The translations under genes and the position numbers were made by a program. The notes under the pieces were generated by a model that saw only the letters and a list, made by a program, of their open reading frames with translations, did not search any database and had not been told where the DNA came from. A DNA stretch of 56,678 bases, from assembly GCA_004376895.1 (NCBI GenBank), contig SOIH01000118.1, positions 1-56,678 on the forward strand, read 5' to 3'. The first letter of the stretch is position 1; each line of letters starts with the position of its first letter. This document shows positions 45,077-54,107 of the stretch, piece after piece. This DNA is from Anaerolineales bacterium. Its GTDB lineage: Bacteria > Chloroflexota > Anaerolineae > Anaerolineales > E44-bin32.

Positions 45077-45897
45077 TGGGTATCTACCAGACGCTGGCTG
45101 AGCTTGAGAACCGTGGTGGCGTTGCAGCACTGGCGACGGTGATCCGAACCCAGGGGGCAGTGCCGCGACGGGCGAGCAGCAAGATGATTATTTTCCCCGA
45201 TGGTTCCATTAATGGAACGATCGGTGGGGGTGAGATGGAAAGCCGTGTGATCATTGAAGCGCTTGAGTCGCTTGGCGAGGGGGTTGCGCGGACGGTTGTG
45301 TATGCCTTCCGTGATCCTGAAAAAGGCGATGTGGGCGTCTGTGGAGGCGAGGTAGAGGTGTTTATTGAACCGATCAAAGCCAATGAAACCATAATTGTAG
45401 TCGGTGGAGGTCATGTCGGGAAAGCCATCGTACATCTTGCCAAGTGGCTTGGGTTTCGTGTGGTTGTCGCCGATGATCGGCCGGATTTTGCTACTCCGGA
45501 AAATCTCCCGGAGGCCGACGCTCATTTCTCATGTTCCCTCAAGGAATTGCCAGAGCATGTTGACATCCATGAGGGTACCTACCTGGTCTTGACCACACGT
45601 GGAGTCGATGTGGATGTTGAGGGTCTACCGACGCTGTTGGAGACATCCGCAGCGTATATCGGGGTGATAGGATCGCGGCGTCGCTGGGAGACAACTGTGA
45701 AAACTTTGCTCGAAAGCGGTGTGCCGGAGGCTAAAATCGCCCGTGTTACATCGCCTATGGGACTAGAATTAAACGCTGAAACACCGGAGGAGATCGCAAT
45801 ATCCGTTCTGGCGGAGATTATCATGTTACGCCGCGGCGGAACTGGAGAAAAAATGGCATATTCGCCGAAACGCCCTCGCAAAGGGAAGGGCAGGTAG
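45076..45897 (+). CDS. xdhC: XdhC-family molybdenum cofactor maturation protein
   Basis: A 273-residue protein of the XdhC/CoxI family that binds and sulfurates (or here perhaps selenates) molybdenum cofactor and loads it into the hydroxylase. The N-terminal XdhC domain contains RTQGAVPRRASSKMI and INGTIGGGEME; a Rossmann domain (VVGGGHVGKAIVHLAKW) follows, with YIGVIGSRRR near the end. It starts at GTG 45076, overlapping the pyrophosphatase stop, and ends seven bases before hydroxylase 3. Confidence 0.92.
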   Translation: MGIYQTLAELENRGGVAALATVIRTQGAVPRRASSKMIIFPDGSINGTIGGGEMESRVIIEALESLGEGVARTVVYAFRDPEKGDVGVCGGEVEVFIEPIKANETIIVVGGGHVGKAIVHLAKWLGFRVVVADDRPDFATPENLPEADAHFSCSLKELPEHVDIHEGTYLVLTTRGVDVDVEGLPTLLETSAAYIGVIGSRRRWETTVKTLLESGVPEAKIARVTSPMGLELNAETPEEIAISVLAEIIMLRRGGTGEKMAYSPKRPRKGKGR

Positions 45898-45904
45898 ACG
45901 GAAT

Positions 45905-47338
45905 ATGTGGACGCGTTATTACACCCCTTCGACATTGCAGGAAGCCGTTGAACTGCTTGCAGCACACGGTGAGGGAGCTCGAATCGTCGCCGGGGCAACC
46001 GACCTGATCCTTGAATTGGAACGCGGACAACGCCCGGGTGTGGATATTTTGGTCGACATTTCACGCATCCCAGGCCAGGATCAGATTACGTTTGATGATG
46101 AAGGTTGGGTTCATCTTGGTCCTTTGGTGACGCACAACCATTGTGCTGGGTCAGAGCTTATTCAACAGAGGGCGTTCACGCTGGCGCGAGCCTGCTGGCA
46201 GGTGGGAGCACCCCAAATCCGCAACCGCGGAACGGTCGCCGGGAATATCATCACCGCCTCGCCAGCCAACGATGCCATCCCGCCGCTCATGGCGCTGGGA
46301 GCACAGCTCACTCTGCTCTCCGCGGATGGGGAACGCACAGTACCGATTGATGATTTCTACACCGGCGTCCGAAAAACAGTAATGAAGGATGGGGAGCTGA
46401 TGAGCGATATCGCCTTCCCAGCCCTCGCAGAAAATGCCAGAACAACGTTTGTCAAACTCGGATTGCGTAGAGCGCAGGCGATTTCGGTCGTAAACGCAGC
46501 TGTAGTGCTGTTGATAAAGGAAGGGCGGATTGAACACTCTGTAATCACGCTTGGCTCAGTGGCGCCGACGATCATCCACGCGACGGAGGCAGAGTCCTAC
46601 CTGACAGGAATGGAGCTTCAGCCCGATGTTATTGAGAAGGCTGCTGAACTCGCTGCGCTTGCAGCTCGCCCGATTAACGATTTACGGGGAAGCGCTGTAT
46701 ACCGCCAGGAGATGGTGCGAGTCTGCACACTCCGAGCGTTGCGTCAGATCAAGAATGACCGCGAGCGAGAGGGTTTCCCCGAGAATCCAGTGATGCTGCG
46801 GGGAAGGTCAGGATTTCATCCGGTTCAACCGCTCTCGAACTCCATGGAGCATCATCAAGACATGTTGATCGAGACAACCATCAACGGGAAGCCGCATAGC
46901 TTCAACAGCGGGTTTAATAAAACCCTCCTGCGTCTCTTACGTGAGGAAGGGGGTTTACCCGGTACGAAGGAGGGCTGTGCGGAAGGTGAATGTGGTGCAT
47001 GCACAGTTTATCTCGATGGTGTGGCGGTGATGGCTTGTATGGTACCTGCACCGCGGGCTCACGGGGCTGAGATTGTTACTATCGAAGGGCTTGGTCAGGA
47101 CGACAAGCTTCATCCTATACAGCAGGCATTTATTGAGGAAGGTGCAGTGCAATGCGGGTACTGCACACCGGGATTCTTGATGGCGGGGGCGAAACTATTC
47201 GAAGAACAGCCCGAGCCCGATCTTTCTTCGATCCAGCAGGCGATTACAGGAAACCTGTGCCGTTGCACTGGTTACTATAAGATACTCACTGCCTTCGAGC
47301 GTGCTGCCGAACTGATGCATCAGGGTTCTGAATCGTAA
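45905..47338 (+). CDS. Xanthine dehydrogenase small subunit: fused FAD and [2Fe-2S] domains (enzyme 3)
   Basis: A 477-residue subunit with the FAD domain first (AGATDLILELERG at 29-41; RNRGTVAGNIITASPAND at 107-123) and the iron-sulfur part from about residue 320. The clusters are held by CAEGECGAC...C and CGYCTPG...CRCTGY. This reverses the XdhA order of some bacteria (Fe-S first) and matches clostridial and selenium-type enzymes where FAD and Fe-S are joined. The molybdenum subunit at 49639 should be its partner, although two unrelated-looking genes lie between them. Confidence 0.85.
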   Translation: MWTRYYTPSTLQEAVELLAAHGEGARIVAGATDLILELERGQRPGVDILVDISRIPGQDQITFDDEGWVHLGPLVTHNHCAGSELIQQRAFTLARACWQVGAPQIRNRGTVAGNIITASPANDAIPPLMALGAQLTLLSADGERTVPIDDFYTGVRKTVMKDGELMSDIAFPALAENARTTFVKLGLRRAQAISVVNAAVVLLIKEGRIEHSVITLGSVAPTIIHATEAESYLTGMELQPDVIEKAAELAALAARPINDLRGSAVYRQEMVRVCTLRALRQIKNDREREGFPENPVMLRGRSGFHPVQPLSNSMEHHQDMLIETTINGKPHSFNSGFNKTLLRLLREEGGLPGTKEGCAEGECGACTVYLDGVAVMACMVPAPRAHGAEIVTIEGLGQDDKLHPIQQAFIEEGAVQCGYCTPGFLMAGAKLFEEQPEPDLSSIQQAITGNLCRCTGYYKILTAFERAAELMHQGSES

Positions 47339-47447
47339 TGAATCCCTTCCAATATCGTTGGGAGATGATTTAATAAAGGGTGTTCTCGGACGGGAGTTCA
47401 CCGCAAGAGTTCTCGGTTCTTAGCGAGCCGAGGAGGAGGAAGCCGTT

Positions 47448-47855
47448 ATGGGACGAGATTCCTACCGCTTTCGAGCACTCGATAAGGATCGGGAAAAACG
47501 GGAACGGTTAGATCCCAAGTGGAGAGGGGTGGGATTAATCCTCATTGCGCTCTTCGCCACTGCTGGTTATTTCTTCGCTTCTTGGTTTCTGCGCGCCAAT
47601 GCGGAGAATGGCTGGATCTACATACCGCGTGCTGCCCTTTATCCCAAATTCGCTCCCTTTCTGGGAGGCGGCCGGCTGATCATGATCATTGTGGCTTTCC
47701 TGTTCACACTCCTAACCTTCACGATTCTCAGCATTATCTACGCGATGGCCTTTCCTATTCGGCTGGGCGAAACAGATGCCCCGGTCGACCGGAAGGCTGA
47801 GCGACGTAAGAAGCGCAGGGAGCGTATCGAGCAAAGGAAGCGCAAGAAATATTGA
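47448..47855 (+). CDS. Small two-span membrane protein of unknown function
   Basis: A 135-residue protein with a charged N-terminus, membrane spans near residues 25-48 and 73-103 and a very basic C-terminal tail rich in Arg and Lys. No family recognised. GGAGGAGGAAG directly upstream of the ATG shows a well-translated gene. It separates the small and large subunits of hydroxylase 3 together with the following gene, whose ATG is ten bases after its stop. Confidence 0.7.
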   Translation: MGRDSYRFRALDKDREKRERLDPKWRGVGLILIALFATAGYFFASWFLRANAENGWIYIPRAALYPKFAPFLGGGRLIMIIVAFLFTLLTFTILSIIYAMAFPIRLGETDAPVDRKAERRKKRRERIEQRKRKKY

Positions 47856-47864
47856 GGTTTGCAG

Positions 47865-49571
47865 ATGGATAGAACGGTGCCACGAACAGGCTCTGAAGAA
47901 ATTGAGCTTTATATGCGGACTTATTACTCGCTTTTACGTTCCACAATGGACGTGCGGGTGCGTTCGCTTGAGGAAGTGCATACGAATATGGGTTCATCTC
48001 TTCACCCGGATGCACGTTCCGAAGCGCCGGATACGTCGGCGCTTATATACAGTTCTCTTCGCCTTCCCCCTTGCATCGTGGATGTGGAGAGGGTTGTGCT
48101 TGGTCAAAGCCAGGCCGTCTTCGTAAACAAGGGTTTCGGGAATGTCGAGAAGTGGCACCCGGCTGTGGCGCAGGCTCGCCGTCGGAGGAGTTTCTTCGAT
48201 GGGAAAGATACACTTGCTTGCTACATCGCAAGCCGCTCAGACATCGACGATATGGTTCCGCTATTAACAGCCTACCAAATTGAGTGGAACAAATTTCATC
48301 GTCTATTACAAGGTGAACAAGTAAGAACATTTCTAACCGACCCGATCGATACGGATGAGGGGCTTGCAGTTCTGGCTGCCGGGCTGGCGATCAATACCGA
48401 CGATTTGAGGAGATTGCACGAGACCTGGGGGGAGTCGTTCTGGGCGATGCTCAGCGCAATCGCCTCGAAAGAGAAACGGTTAAATATCCGCCTCTTAGCA
48501 GGTTCGCTGAATGATTACCGCCAGGCGACCCATATCTGGTGGGAAGGTATCGAGGAAGCGATGCCTTCTATCCTGCAACGGCCGGTTTATTTCGTTTCCA
48601 GTAACGCCCACAGTATCGTTAACTTAATCAGCGGTTATGCCCTCCGCCATGAAGAAGAGCTTGTTCGTTACCTTCAGCAACCGGAGTGCCATGACCTCCT
48701 GGAAGAGTGGGAAGAGATCAAATCCAGACAGATCCCTTCCAGTCGGGAGAATTTCCTTTACTACACGCTCAAGAAGTATGTGAGATCGGACCATGGTAAA
48801 GATGCACATAGTCAACGCGCACAAGCCGAAAGAGAATCTGGGATCGTGCGCATTCAGAGCGAACATGCTTTCGACGTCGAGGCTCAACTTATCGAACTTA
48901 AACATATACGCCCTGAGTGGATCGACCCTCGGCTCCGACGTGAGGACCTCGATCGGCTCAAGGATTCTGACGCGATTGTTATGAACATCGACTATCCACT
49001 GGGGATGGCAGCTTACCTGATCCTCTCGCAAGCTGCTACACGGTTTGGAGAATTGCGCGGCGTTTACGTCATGGGTAAGGCGGCGACTCTGAACGGTGTC
49101 GTTGGCGACGTGATGGTCCCGGCAGTTATCCATGACGAGCATTCACGCAATACGTATCTCTTCGAGAATTCCTTCAGCGCTGCCGATCTTCGCGATGACC
49201 TGGTTTATGGAACTGTTCTCGACAATCAGAAGGCCGTAAGTGTTCTGGGTACATTCCTGCAAACGCCGCGCTACATGAATGTGTTCTATCGAGAGGGTTA
49301 TACGGACATCGAGATGGAGGCAAGCCCTTATTTATCGGCTGTGTATGAACTCTTCCGTCCAAAACGATATCCGATAAATGAGATCGTCAATCTGTATGGT
49401 CTGCCATTTGATCTTGGAATCCTCCACTATGCCTCCGACACTCCCTTGACCAGAGGGAAGAACCTGGGCGCTGGCTCGCTTTCCTATTTCGGTATGGATC
49501 CAACCTACGCTATAAGCATCGCATCTTTGCGACGCATATTCGACCTTGAATTGGAACGACAGAGATCGTAG
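47865..49571 (+). CDS. Unknown protein with a possible C-terminal nucleoside-phosphorylase-like domain
   Basis: A 568-residue soluble protein (ATG 47865 with GAGG upstream; a TTG at 47859 adds two residues). The N-terminal 340 residues are helical-looking and unknown to me. The last 200 or so show the order MGKAATLNGVVGDVMVP (about 402-418), then GTVLDNQKAVSVLGTFL, then DIEMEASPYLSAVYE (from 481). Purine nucleoside and MTA phosphorylases have a comparable GDVVVP-type segment and a conserved Met-Glu pair that holds the ribose, so an N-ribosyl phosphorylase activity is plausible. I infer this from motif order only. Its place among purine genes fits. Confidence 0.6.
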   Translation: MDRTVPRTGSEEIELYMRTYYSLLRSTMDVRVRSLEEVHTNMGSSLHPDARSEAPDTSALIYSSLRLPPCIVDVERVVLGQSQAVFVNKGFGNVEKWHPAVAQARRRRSFFDGKDTLACYIASRSDIDDMVPLLTAYQIEWNKFHRLLQGEQVRTFLTDPIDTDEGLAVLAAGLAINTDDLRRLHETWGESFWAMLSAIASKEKRLNIRLLAGSLNDYRQATHIWWEGIEEAMPSILQRPVYFVSSNAHSIVNLISGYALRHEEELVRYLQQPECHDLLEEWEEIKSRQIPSSRENFLYYTLKKYVRSDHGKDAHSQRAQAERESGIVRIQSEHAFDVEAQLIELKHIRPEWIDPRLRREDLDRLKDSDAIVMNIDYPLGMAAYLILSQAATRFGELRGVYVMGKAATLNGVVGDVMVPAVIHDEHSRNTYLFENSFSAADLRDDLVYGTVLDNQKAVSVLGTFLQTPRYMNVFYREGYTDIEMEASPYLSAVYELFRPKRYPINEIVNLYGLPFDLGILHYASDTPLTRGKNLGAGSLSYFGMDPTYAISIASLRRIFDLELERQRS

Positions 49572-49638
49572 GGCACCGCAGGTCATCCACAAAGAGAATT
49601 TAAGGGTTGCTCGAAATAGTAATCACTTGGAGCGCTGA

Positions 49639-51861
49639 ATGTCTGTGATTGGAAAATCGATCCGGCGTGTCGACGCCGTAGGAAAAGTTACTGGAGAGAC
49701 CCTTTACCCAGGGGACATCAACCGACCCAACCAGGCTTATATGAAGATTCTCTTTGCGGGTCGACCTCACGCACACGTAACAAAGATCGATATAACCTCT
49801 GCTGAAGCCACCCCTGGTGTGCTAGCGGTCTTCACCGCTAAGGATGTGCCTGTAAACGAGTATGGTCTCATCATGCCCGATCAGCCTGTACTGTGTGGTC
49901 CGGGATCATCCAAGCCCTATACCGACCGGGTCCGTTTCATAGGTGACCAGGTCGCGCTGGTCATTGCAGACCAAGAAGCGATCGCCGCGGAGGCGGTCAA
50001 ACGCATCGTGGTGGAATATGAGGACTTGCCAGTGATTCTGGATCCACTGGAAGCGATGCGTGAATCAAGCTCCCTCATCCACCCAGACAGTGGAAGTAAT
50101 GTCTTTTGTCATTACCAGATTCGGAAAGGGGATCTTGAGGCAGGTTTTGGGGCGGCGGATGTGATCATCGAAGGTGAATACCATACACCTTCTCAAGAGC
50201 ATGCCTATCTGCAGCCAGAAGCGGGGATAAGTTATATCGATGAAGAAGGGCGAGTGACGATCGAAGCCGCTGGACAATGGACGCATGAAGACCAGGAACA
50301 AGTTGCCCACGCATTGGGGCTGCCGAGGGATCAGATCCGCGTGATCTACCCGGCGATTGGAGGGGCCTTCGGCGGGCGGGAGGATATGTCGATCCAAATC
50401 GTGCTGGCTCTCGCCGTCTATCGTTTGCACCAGCAAGGTATCGACAGACCGGTCAAGATCATCTGGTCTCGGGAAGAATCGATCCTAGGTCACCACAAGC
50501 GGCATCCTTTCATCTTGAGAACGAAATGGGGAGCCACGAAAGACGGTATTCTCACTGCTGCTGAGGTTGATGTAATCCAGGACGGCGGTGCATACGCATA
50601 TACATCCACCAAGGTCCTTGGGAATGCAACCCTGATGTGCACGGGTCCGTATGAGATTCCGAACGTGGAGGTAGATGCATATTCCGTCTATACAAATCAT
50701 ATTCCTGGCGGCGCCTTCCGTGGTTTTGGAGGACCACAGGGGGCCTTTGTAGCCGAGGGGCAGATGAATAAGCTGGCAGAAGCACTCGGGATCGATCCAG
50801 TGGAGATCAGGGTTCGGAACCTGCTGAGAGAGGGTTCTCTTCTCTCCGTGGGTACACCTTTGCCGAAGGGTGTAAGCATCGACAAAGTTGTTGAGAAGAC
50901 CGCAGAAAGAGCCGGTTGGAAACACACGGCGAGTGGTTGGAGCAGACCTGAACCAGAAGCCCATGCTGGCTCACAGGAGCCGTACATCCGGCACGGTGTA
51001 GGCTTCGCATGTGGCTTCAAGAATGTTGGCTTCTCGTTCGGTGCGCCGGAGCAGTGTTCAGCGGAGATCGAGATACATGGCGTGTCAGATATTGAGGAAG
51101 TCGTTCTGCATCACGCAGGAGCGGAAGTCGGGCAAGGGGCGCATACTGCGATGGTTCAAATGACCGCTGAGGCGGTCGGCGTCCCGATCGAGAAGGTTCG
51201 CTTGATCGTCTCTGATACGGCGCAAACCGCTGATTCGGGATCCGCATCCGCCTCGCGATTGACCTTCATGACCGGCAATGCGATCCGGGGTGCGGCTGAA
51301 GAAGCGCTGAAAAAGTGGAAGGATGAAGAACGACCGGCCATCGCTTTCTATCAGTACCGTCCGCCAGCGACGTCACCCTTTGACCCGAAAACGGGTAAGT
51401 CAGAACCCAATTTCGCGTATGGTTATGTCGCTCAGGCTGTATCGGTTGAGGTGGACACGGAGACCGGTGCAATACGTATATTGGAGGTTATCTCTGCTAA
51501 TGATGTTGGGCAGGCGATCAACCCACAGTTGGTTGAAGGACAGATCGAGGGTGCCGTCGTCCAGGCGATTGGCTATGCAGTTCTGGAGGATTTTCAACAG
51601 GAGGGGGGTTACGTCCAGACCGGTCAGCTCTCGACCTATCTCATTCCCACTGTATTGGACATCCCAGACAAGGTCGAATCGCTGATCCTTGAGTATCCTG
51701 ACCCTATTGGACCCTGGGGGGCGCGAGGGATGGCCGAGATGCCCTATATCCCATTGGCGCCAGCCGTTATCGCCGCGGTTCATGATGCACTCGGCACCTG
51801 GTTTGATTCGTTCCCACTAACGCCCGAGCGAGTCCTGCGAGGTATAGGAAAGATCCAATAA
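49639..51861 (+). CDS. Xanthine dehydrogenase-family molybdenum-binding subunit (enzyme 3)
   Basis: A 740-residue large subunit with no fused Fe-S domain. It has GGAFGGREDM (about 239-248), GGAFRGFGGPQGAF, the EVGQGAHT stretch and the likely catalytic Glu in RGMAEMP. AFRGFGGPQ is the form found in genuine xanthine dehydrogenases, so of the three enzymes in the window this is the best candidate for one; the CRTN arginine is again absent (VYTNHIP). It pairs with the FAD/Fe-S subunit at 45905. yqeB begins two bases after its stop. Confidence 0.87.
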   Translation: MSVIGKSIRRVDAVGKVTGETLYPGDINRPNQAYMKILFAGRPHAHVTKIDITSAEATPGVLAVFTAKDVPVNEYGLIMPDQPVLCGPGSSKPYTDRVRFIGDQVALVIADQEAIAAEAVKRIVVEYEDLPVILDPLEAMRESSSLIHPDSGSNVFCHYQIRKGDLEAGFGAADVIIEGEYHTPSQEHAYLQPEAGISYIDEEGRVTIEAAGQWTHEDQEQVAHALGLPRDQIRVIYPAIGGAFGGREDMSIQIVLALAVYRLHQQGIDRPVKIIWSREESILGHHKRHPFILRTKWGATKDGILTAAEVDVIQDGGAYAYTSTKVLGNATLMCTGPYEIPNVEVDAYSVYTNHIPGGAFRGFGGPQGAFVAEGQMNKLAEALGIDPVEIRVRNLLREGSLLSVGTPLPKGVSIDKVVEKTAERAGWKHTASGWSRPEPEAHAGSQEPYIRHGVGFACGFKNVGFSFGAPEQCSAEIEIHGVSDIEEVVLHHAGAEVGQGAHTAMVQMTAEAVGVPIEKVRLIVSDTAQTADSGSASASRLTFMTGNAIRGAAEEALKKWKDEERPAIAFYQYRPPATSPFDPKTGKSEPNFAYGYVAQAVSVEVDTETGAIRILEVISANDVGQAINPQLVEGQIEGAVVQAIGYAVLEDFQQEGGYVQTGQLSTYLIPTVLDIPDKVESLILEYPDPIGPWGARGMAEMPYIPLAPAVIAAVHDALGTWFDSFPLTPERVLRGIGKIQ

Positions 51862-51863
51862 GC

Positions 51864-52682
51864 GTGGAAATTGAGAGACCGCTCATCATTGTTCGGGGTG
51901 GAGGTGACCTGGCGACAGGGGTCGCGGCGCGCCTGCATCGTTGTGGATTCGACATCATCGTACTCGAGATCCAGCAGCCCCTGGCTGTCCGGCGGCGCGT
52001 CGCCTTTGCTGAAGCTGTTTATACAGGAGAGGTCGAGGTAGGGGGAGTTCGGGGTGTCTTTGTCCCCGATTCAGAGCAAATCACACATCTTCGTACAGAG
52101 CGTGTCGTTCCGGTGCTTGTCGACCCTGCGGGAAACCTGAGTGCACAGATCAACGCATCAGCTCTGGTCGACGGACGCATGCTTAAAACTCCACCAGAGA
52201 CGACTCTAGATTCGTCCCTTTTCACGATCGGACTCGGACCGGGATTCACAGCCGGAGTCAACTGTCACGTAGTGATTGAGACCAACCGGGGGCACAATAT
52301 GGGGCGTGTTATCTGGCAGGGGAGCGCTGAGCCTGATACGAAAGTCCCGGAAGCAGTGGCAGGGTTCGACGTCGACCGGGTGCTGCGGGCACCGGTCAGC
52401 GGGCTTCTAGATGGCGGCAAGGAGATCGGCTCCATGATAAAAGCTGGAGATGAGATTGTCCGTGTCGGTGGTGTGCCGGTCGAAGCGCTCTTCGATGGCG
52501 CGCTGCGAGGGCTGGTGCATGACGGCGTGCGAATCGAAGCGGCGGCGAAAATTGGCGACCTGGATCCGCGCGGTGAACCATCCTATTGCTTCTCAATATC
52601 AGATAAATCACTCGCCGTCGGCGGCGGAGTGCTCGAAGCGCTGCTCTCACAGCCCCATATACGAAGATTGCTGAGCCACTGA
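51864..52682 (+). CDS. yqeB: YqeB/EF2563-family selenium-dependent molybdenum hydroxylase system protein
   Basis: A 272-residue protein of the family that marks genomes with selenium-dependent molybdenum hydroxylases. The N-terminal IIVRGGGDLATGVAARLHRCG is a Rossmann-like motif; ALFDGALRGLVHDG and the LGPGFTAGVNC stretch match the family. The biochemical step is not settled; it is thought to help put labile selenium on the molybdenum cofactor. GTG start at 51864, two bases after the large subunit and one base before the next gene, so all three are co-translated. Confidence 0.9.
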   Translation: MEIERPLIIVRGGGDLATGVAARLHRCGFDIIVLEIQQPLAVRRRVAFAEAVYTGEVEVGGVRGVFVPDSEQITHLRTERVVPVLVDPAGNLSAQINASALVDGRMLKTPPETTLDSSLFTIGLGPGFTAGVNCHVVIETNRGHNMGRVIWQGSAEPDTKVPEAVAGFDVDRVLRAPVSGLLDGGKEIGSMIKAGDEIVRVGGVPVEALFDGALRGLVHDGVRIEAAAKIGDLDPRGEPSYCFSISDKSLAVGGGVLEALLSQPHIRRLLSH

Positions 52683-52683
52683 G

Positions 52684-54018
52684 ATGGAATTGCCGAAAGC
52701 CCTGCGCATTTCTCCGGGGCAGATCGTGGCTTTCGTTGGCGCAGGTGGAAAATCTACGAGCATCCGTCGGCTGATCGAAGAGCTAACTCCTAAGACGCCA
52801 GTTCTCATCACGACAACCACAAAATTAGCGCTGGATCAAATAGATCTTGCTGTTCAACATATCATCCTTCGCTCAAAGGAGGATGTGAGGCTCTTCCCCG
52901 CGCTTCTTCATGAGCAAAGCTCCGTGATCGTAACTGGTGAAAGATGGTCCGAAGAGCCGAAGTGGACCGCGCCTCCGGAGGATTTGCTTTCGGCTCTGCT
53001 GCCATTGGCGGCTGCTTCGGGCGCTGTGGTTCTGATTGAGGCGGATGGCGCTCGAGGCTGCTCATTGAAAGCGCCAGCGGAGCATGAACCGGTCATACCT
53101 CAGTTTGTTGATCTCGTCGTGCCGGTGATGGGTCTTGATGTTATTGGGGCAAAGCTGGAAGGTGTTTTGGTTTATCGACCAGAACTGGTCAAAACATTAT
53201 TAGGCCTTCATAAAGGCCATATTATACTGCCAGCGGATCCGGCTAGGATCCTGGCGCACGAGAATGGAGCATTAAAAGCAGTGCCGCAAGGCGCACAGGT
53301 GCGGGTGATCTTGAATAAGGCTGAGACGCAAAAAGCGGTGGAGCAGGGACGTGAAATCGCCGAACTAACCCTGAAGACCGATCGCATCGAATCGGTCATT
53401 TTGGCGCAGGTGCAGCAAGTGGACCCGGTTGTGGAAGTTCATGGGCGGATTGCCGGGATAATATTAGCGGGAGGTGGATCGCGGCGATTTGGCCGACCGA
53501 AACTGTTGGAGTTTTGGGATGGTGAAGCTCTAATTCAAAGGTCAGTCCGGGCGGCGCGAGAGGCGGGGCTCGACCCGATTGTTGTTGTGCTCGGCGCAGA
53601 TGGGCCGGCTGTACGAGATGCGTTAGGTAAGATTCCGATTCAAATCACCAGCAACCCTGACTGGGCTGAGGGGCAGAGCAGCTCCGTGCGCGCAGGGCTT
53701 AAGATGCTGGCACCTAATGTTGATGGCGCAGTTTTCCTCCTGGCAGATATGCCTCTTGTTGATGCTGATCTTGTTAGCACTATGGTGGAGACCCATCGCA
53801 AGTCGTTAGAGCCGATCGTGGCGCCTTGGACTGGTGAGAGATGGGGAAATCCTGTTCTTTTCGACCGGGCGACGTTCGAAGCGCTGAGTCGGATTCGCGG
53901 CGATCAAGGGGGACGAACGTTATTCAAGAAATATTCTGTCGAAGCTGTCCCATGGGGACAGTCGGCGATGCTCGATATCGATACCCCTGATGATCTCGAC
54001 ACGTTCAGAGGGAGGTAA
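52684..54018 (+). CDS. mocA: Fusion of YqeC (selenium hydroxylase accessory) and MocA (molybdenum cofactor cytidylyltransferase)
   Basis: A 444-residue fusion. Residues 1-230 are YqeC-like: P-loop-like VGAGGKST at 18-25, TTTTKLAL, and EADGARGCSLKAP. From about 257 a MocA domain begins with GIILAGGGSRRFGRPKLL (nucleotide binding), DMPLVD with the metal Asp, and a DIDTPDD end; it makes molybdopterin cytosine dinucleotide for XdhC-class hydroxylases. In E. coli yqeC and mocA are separate genes. The fusion puts selenium handling and cofactor cytidylation in one chain. ATG 52684 overlaps the yqeB stop region by close spacing (one base). Confidence 0.88.
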   Translation: MELPKALRISPGQIVAFVGAGGKSTSIRRLIEELTPKTPVLITTTTKLALDQIDLAVQHIILRSKEDVRLFPALLHEQSSVIVTGERWSEEPKWTAPPEDLLSALLPLAAASGAVVLIEADGARGCSLKAPAEHEPVIPQFVDLVVPVMGLDVIGAKLEGVLVYRPELVKTLLGLHKGHIILPADPARILAHENGALKAVPQGAQVRVILNKAETQKAVEQGREIAELTLKTDRIESVILAQVQQVDPVVEVHGRIAGIILAGGGSRRFGRPKLLEFWDGEALIQRSVRAAREAGLDPIVVVLGADGPAVRDALGKIPIQITSNPDWAEGQSSSVRAGLKMLAPNVDGAVFLLADMPLVDADLVSTMVETHRKSLEPIVAPWTGERWGNPVLFDRATFEALSRIRGDQGGRTLFKKYSVEAVPWGQSAMLDIDTPDDLDTFRGR

Positions 54019-54071
54019 CCGCAAAGCGAAGGTGAGTCCCTCTGTGATTGATGGAAGGACCACAAGCTGCG

Positions 54072-54101
54072 TTGCCCGGTTATTATCAGGGATGCTATAA
54101 T
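54072..54101 (+). promoter_or_regulatory. Promoter of the aspS leader
   Basis: TTGCCC (54072-54077) and a consensus TATAAT (54096-54101) are separated by 18 bases. The predicted first transcribed base, seven after the -10, is 54108, which is the A of the leader-peptide ATG. Confidence 0.7.
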
Positions 54102-54107
54102 CGTCGC

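Noticed and set aside
26074-51861. Selenocysteine codons in the molybdenum hydroxylases
   Set aside because: All frames are open without internal TGA; these enzymes carry labile selenium at the cofactor, not selenocysteine.
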